From JBCCGI01 sp039029355 (GTDB lineage: Bacteria > Planctomycetota > UBA1135 > GCA-002686595), in contig JBCCGI010000002.1 of the NCBI GenBank assembly GCA_039029355.1, positions 124,001 through 188,000 of the forward strand: a stretch of DNA of 64,000 bases, written 5' to 3'. Of the stretch, positions 62,429 through 64,000 are shown in pieces. The notes beneath the pieces were generated by a model, which saw only the letters and a program-made list of their open reading frames with translations, was not told the DNA's origin and made no database searches. A program made the translations under genes and the position numbers. Every line of letters begins with the position of its first letter. Position 1 is the first letter of the stretch.

Positions 62429-62905
62429 TCAGCGCTCCTCGAAGAGCTCGCCCAGCGGGCCCGGCAGGTCGCGCACCAGCAGCGTCGCGGCGCGCGTCGT
62501 GTCCTGGCCGAACAGGCGCAGCTCGCGCAGCAGCGGCTGCTCGACGGCGCTGCTGATCGGCTTCTGCGGCACCGAGGCCGACGCCTCCTCAGCGAAGGCG
62601 CCGATGGCGAGCGGGCTCCCCTTGCCCACCTTGCCGCGGGCGATGAAGTCGAACGGATCGAAGACCCAGATCGCGGTGAGCAACGCGGCGGCGGCCGCGG
62701 CGGTCAACACGACCAGCGGTCGCTCGCGCTCCGACCGAAGCGGCCGCGTGGGCGCGGCGGGCGGCCGGGGCGCTTCGGCGTCGATCCCCGACAGCACGCG
62801 CTCCAGCAGACCATCGGGCGCCGCGCGACGCTCGCGCGTCGCCTCGTTGCGCAGCCGTTCCTCGAAGGCGGCATCCTCGTGCGTGGGCGGCTCGGGAGGG
62901 ACCAT
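62429..62905 (-). CDS. Putative membrane anti-sigma factor
   Basis: This 158-residue protein has an N-terminal cytoplasmic part of about 60 residues that is charged and helical ('FEERLRNEATRERRA', 'GLLERVLSGID'). One membrane span lies at about 63-82 ('LVVLTAAAAAALLTAIWVF'), followed by a short outer tail. Layout and position (stop and start directly abutting the ECF sigma gene: TGA then ATG) match anti-sigma factors. The zinc HxxxCxxC motif is absent, so it is not a classic ZAS protein. Function is inferred from context. Confidence 0.75.
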   Translation of the reverse strand: MVPPEPPTHEDAAFEERLRNEATRERRAAPDGLLERVLSGIDAEAPRPPAAPTRPLRSERERPLVVLTAAAAAALLTAIWVFDPFDFIARGKVGKGSPLAIGAFAEEASASVPQKPISSAVEQPLLRELRLFGQDTTRAATLLVRDLPGPLGELFEER

Positions 62906-63499
62906 TCAAGCGTCTCCGGGAATCGGTATGTTGGTCGGCGACGGACCAGCCTCGGCGCCGTCGGGCGAGAGGTGGGCGGAGAGTCGCTCGCGCGCCCGGA
63001 AGAGCAGCACGCGCACGCTGGACGGACGGCGGTCCAGGACCCGTGCGATCTCCAGCGGCGCCAGATCTTCCGCGTAGCGCAGCCAAAGGGCGGTGCGCTG
63101 CTCGGCGGACAGGACGCGGGCCGCGAGCGTCCACACCGTCGTGCGCAGCTCGGTGCGCGCGAGGTCGAGCGAGGGATCCTGCTCCTCGCCGCCGAGCTGT
63201 TCGTTCGTCAGCTCGCTTTCGGGACGCGCGGCTCGGTGGTGGCTGACGGCGAGGTTGCGCGCGACCGTGAACAGCCAGGTCGAAAAGCGCCACGTGGGGT
63301 TGTACGTCGCGAGGCGACTCCACGCGCGCAGGAACGACTCCTGCGTCAGCTCCTCGGCGTCGGCGGGATTGCGCATGCGCACGAGCAGGAAGTTGTAGAG
63401 CGGCTCCTGCAGCCGCTCTACCAGCTCGCCAAAGGCGGCCTTGGAGCCGCGCTGGGCCTCCAGCGCGAGCTCCTCGGGACTGCGCTCAGTCTTCGTCAA
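62906..63499 (-). CDS. ECF RNA polymerase sigma factor
   Basis: This 197-residue protein has region 2 at about 20-95 ('LYNFLLVRMRNPADAEELTQESFLRAW', 'WRFSTWLFTVARNLAVSHHR') and region 4 at about 125-180 ('LSAEQRTALWLRYAEDLAPLEIARVL', 'RRPSSVRVLLFRARERL'). The first possible start is TTG 63499, overlapping the upstream gene by 14 nt, with GAGG 3 nt upstream; a later internal start is less likely because region 2 would be cut. It is followed without a gap by a putative anti-sigma factor. It is a classic ECF pair controlling an unknown regulon. Confidence 0.92.
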   Translation of the reverse strand: MTKTERSPEELALEAQRGSKAAFGELVERLQEPLYNFLLVRMRNPADAEELTQESFLRAWSRLATYNPTWRFSTWLFTVARNLAVSHHRAARPESELTNEQLGGEEQDPSLDLARTELRTTVWTLAARVLSAEQRTALWLRYAEDLAPLEIARVLDRRPSSVRVLLFRARERLSAHLSPDGAEAGPSPTNIPIPGDA

Positions 63500-64000
63500 C
63501 GGCCTCGATCATCGCGAGGAGAGCCGCGGTGGGATAGCGCAGCTGGAGCGTGACGAGCGTGCCCTTGCGCTGAATGTCCAGCGCGTTCGCGAGCTCGGTG
63601 AGCGGAGCGAGCTCCTCGTCCGCGCCGGCGATCAGCCCGAGCAGCGCGATGCCGCCCTGGATGACCTGGTATACCTTCAGCGCATCCTCGTGCTGCGGCG
63701 TCTCGAGCACGACTCGGGCGAACAGCATCTCCTCGTCTTCGCCGGCGTCGAGCGTGAAGCCGCTGATCAGCTTGGAGACCTCGGCCGCCGGATCGAACTC
63801 CGCGAGCTGCGACAGCCCCGCGCCGACGGACACGAACAGGATCGAGCCCGGGCTCGGGCGCGAGGTGATCGAGGGCTCGTCGGCCTCGTCGACGCTCGGC
63901 CGCGAGCCCTCCACGACGTCGACGCCGCGCAGCAGGCTGCCGGAGTCCTCGGAGAGGAGGAACAGGCGCTCGGATCGGTCGCCCGAGTTGAAGACGTAGC
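63486..64000 (-). CDS. Protein of unknown function, C-terminal fragment
   Basis: The frame is open from the window end to TGA at 63486, giving at least 171 residues; the true start lies beyond 64000. The visible part is alpha/beta ('SILFVSVGAGLSQLAEFD', 'EEMLFARVVLETPQHEDALKVYQVIQG', 'KGTLVTLQLRYPTAALLAMI'), with no membrane segment. The pattern is reminiscent of the C-terminal DUF3352-like part of the STAND protein in this window, but I cannot assign a family. It overlaps the TTG start of the ECF sigma gene by 14 nt, so it is the upstream member of that operon and possibly a sensor protein. Confidence 0.75.
   Translation of the reverse strand, partial: YVFNSGDRSERLFLLSEDSGSLLRGVDVVEGSRPSVDEADEPSITSRPSPGSILFVSVGAGLSQLAEFDPAAEVSKLISGFTLDAGEDEEMLFARVVLETPQHEDALKVYQVIQGGIALLGLIAGADEELAPLTELANALDIQRKGTLVTLQLRYPTAALLAMIEAVDED

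Overview
The window is high-GC DNA (strong G/C preference at third codon positions) that looks like a free-living member of the Planctomycetota. Four things point that way: many large secreted proteins sharing a C-terminal beta-rich domain; a polyprotein-like fusion of a PVC-type dehydrogenase propeller, ThuA and DUF1080, paired with a multihaem cytochrome; several ECF sigma factors, one fused to a membrane segment and an extracytoplasmic tail and one coupled to a Ser/Thr kinase; and an nSTAND1/WD40 protein. The lineage is inferred from gene content only. I see no rRNA, tRNA, CRISPR array, insertion sequence or prophage.

Layout. 1-2.7 kb (minus): an NCS2 nucleobase permease, a DUF3179 protein with an in-frame UGA exactly where the family has its conserved Cys (candidate selenoprotein with a SECIS-like hairpin), and a truncated secreted protein. 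2.8-8.3 kb (minus): two tandem paralogous beta-propeller/di-haem secreted proteins. 8.5-14.7 kb (plus): a compact reductive pyrimidine catabolism operon in the order mmsA, beta-ureidopropionase, dihydropyrimidinase, class III aminotransferase, preA. With the nearby permease it would import uracil/thymine and degrade them to acetyl-/propionyl-CoA. 14.7-19.2 kb: a PmoA-like lipoprotein and three secreted proteins. 19.3-25.2 kb: a membrane-tethered ECF sigma factor, a divergent subtilase and a LamG/DUF1080-like lipoprotein. 25.2-33.5 kb (minus): a translationally coupled TIR-protein/STAND-protein pair. The STAND protein carries a membrane segment, WD40 propellers, three PASTA repeats and a DUF3352-like tail. 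33.6-36.5 kb: a Tat-exported Gfo/Idh/MocA oxidoreductase divergent from a cupin lipoprotein, and a small ORF closed by a strong hairpin. 36.7-41.8 kb: an ECF sigma factor/Ser-Thr kinase unit, a small unknown protein and a convergent DUF4388 protein with a long acidic tail. 42-48.4 kb (minus): a K+ channel, a MacB/Lol-like ABC transporter, two DUF3299 proteins, a HEAT-repeat protein and a phosphodiesterase. 48.6-51.7 kb: a secreted NHL-like propeller and a secreted trypsin-fold peptidase converging on a strong terminator. 51.9-58.9 kb (minus): a three-gene overlapping operon encoding a pentahaem cytochrome, a dehydrogenase-propeller/ThuA/DUF1080 protein and a sugar-phosphate-isomerase-like protein. 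58.9-64 kb: a secreted protein, a receiver-PAS-histidine kinase, a putative anti-sigma factor, its ECF sigma factor and an unknown protein running off the end.

The most notable items are the UGA-containing DUF3179 gene, the TIR + STAND-WD40-PASTA pair (a possible envelope-sensing, NLR-like immune or stress module), the sigma factor fused to a transmembrane extracytoplasmic tail, and a shared C-terminal domain on at least five secreted proteins that may be a sorting or anchoring signal.
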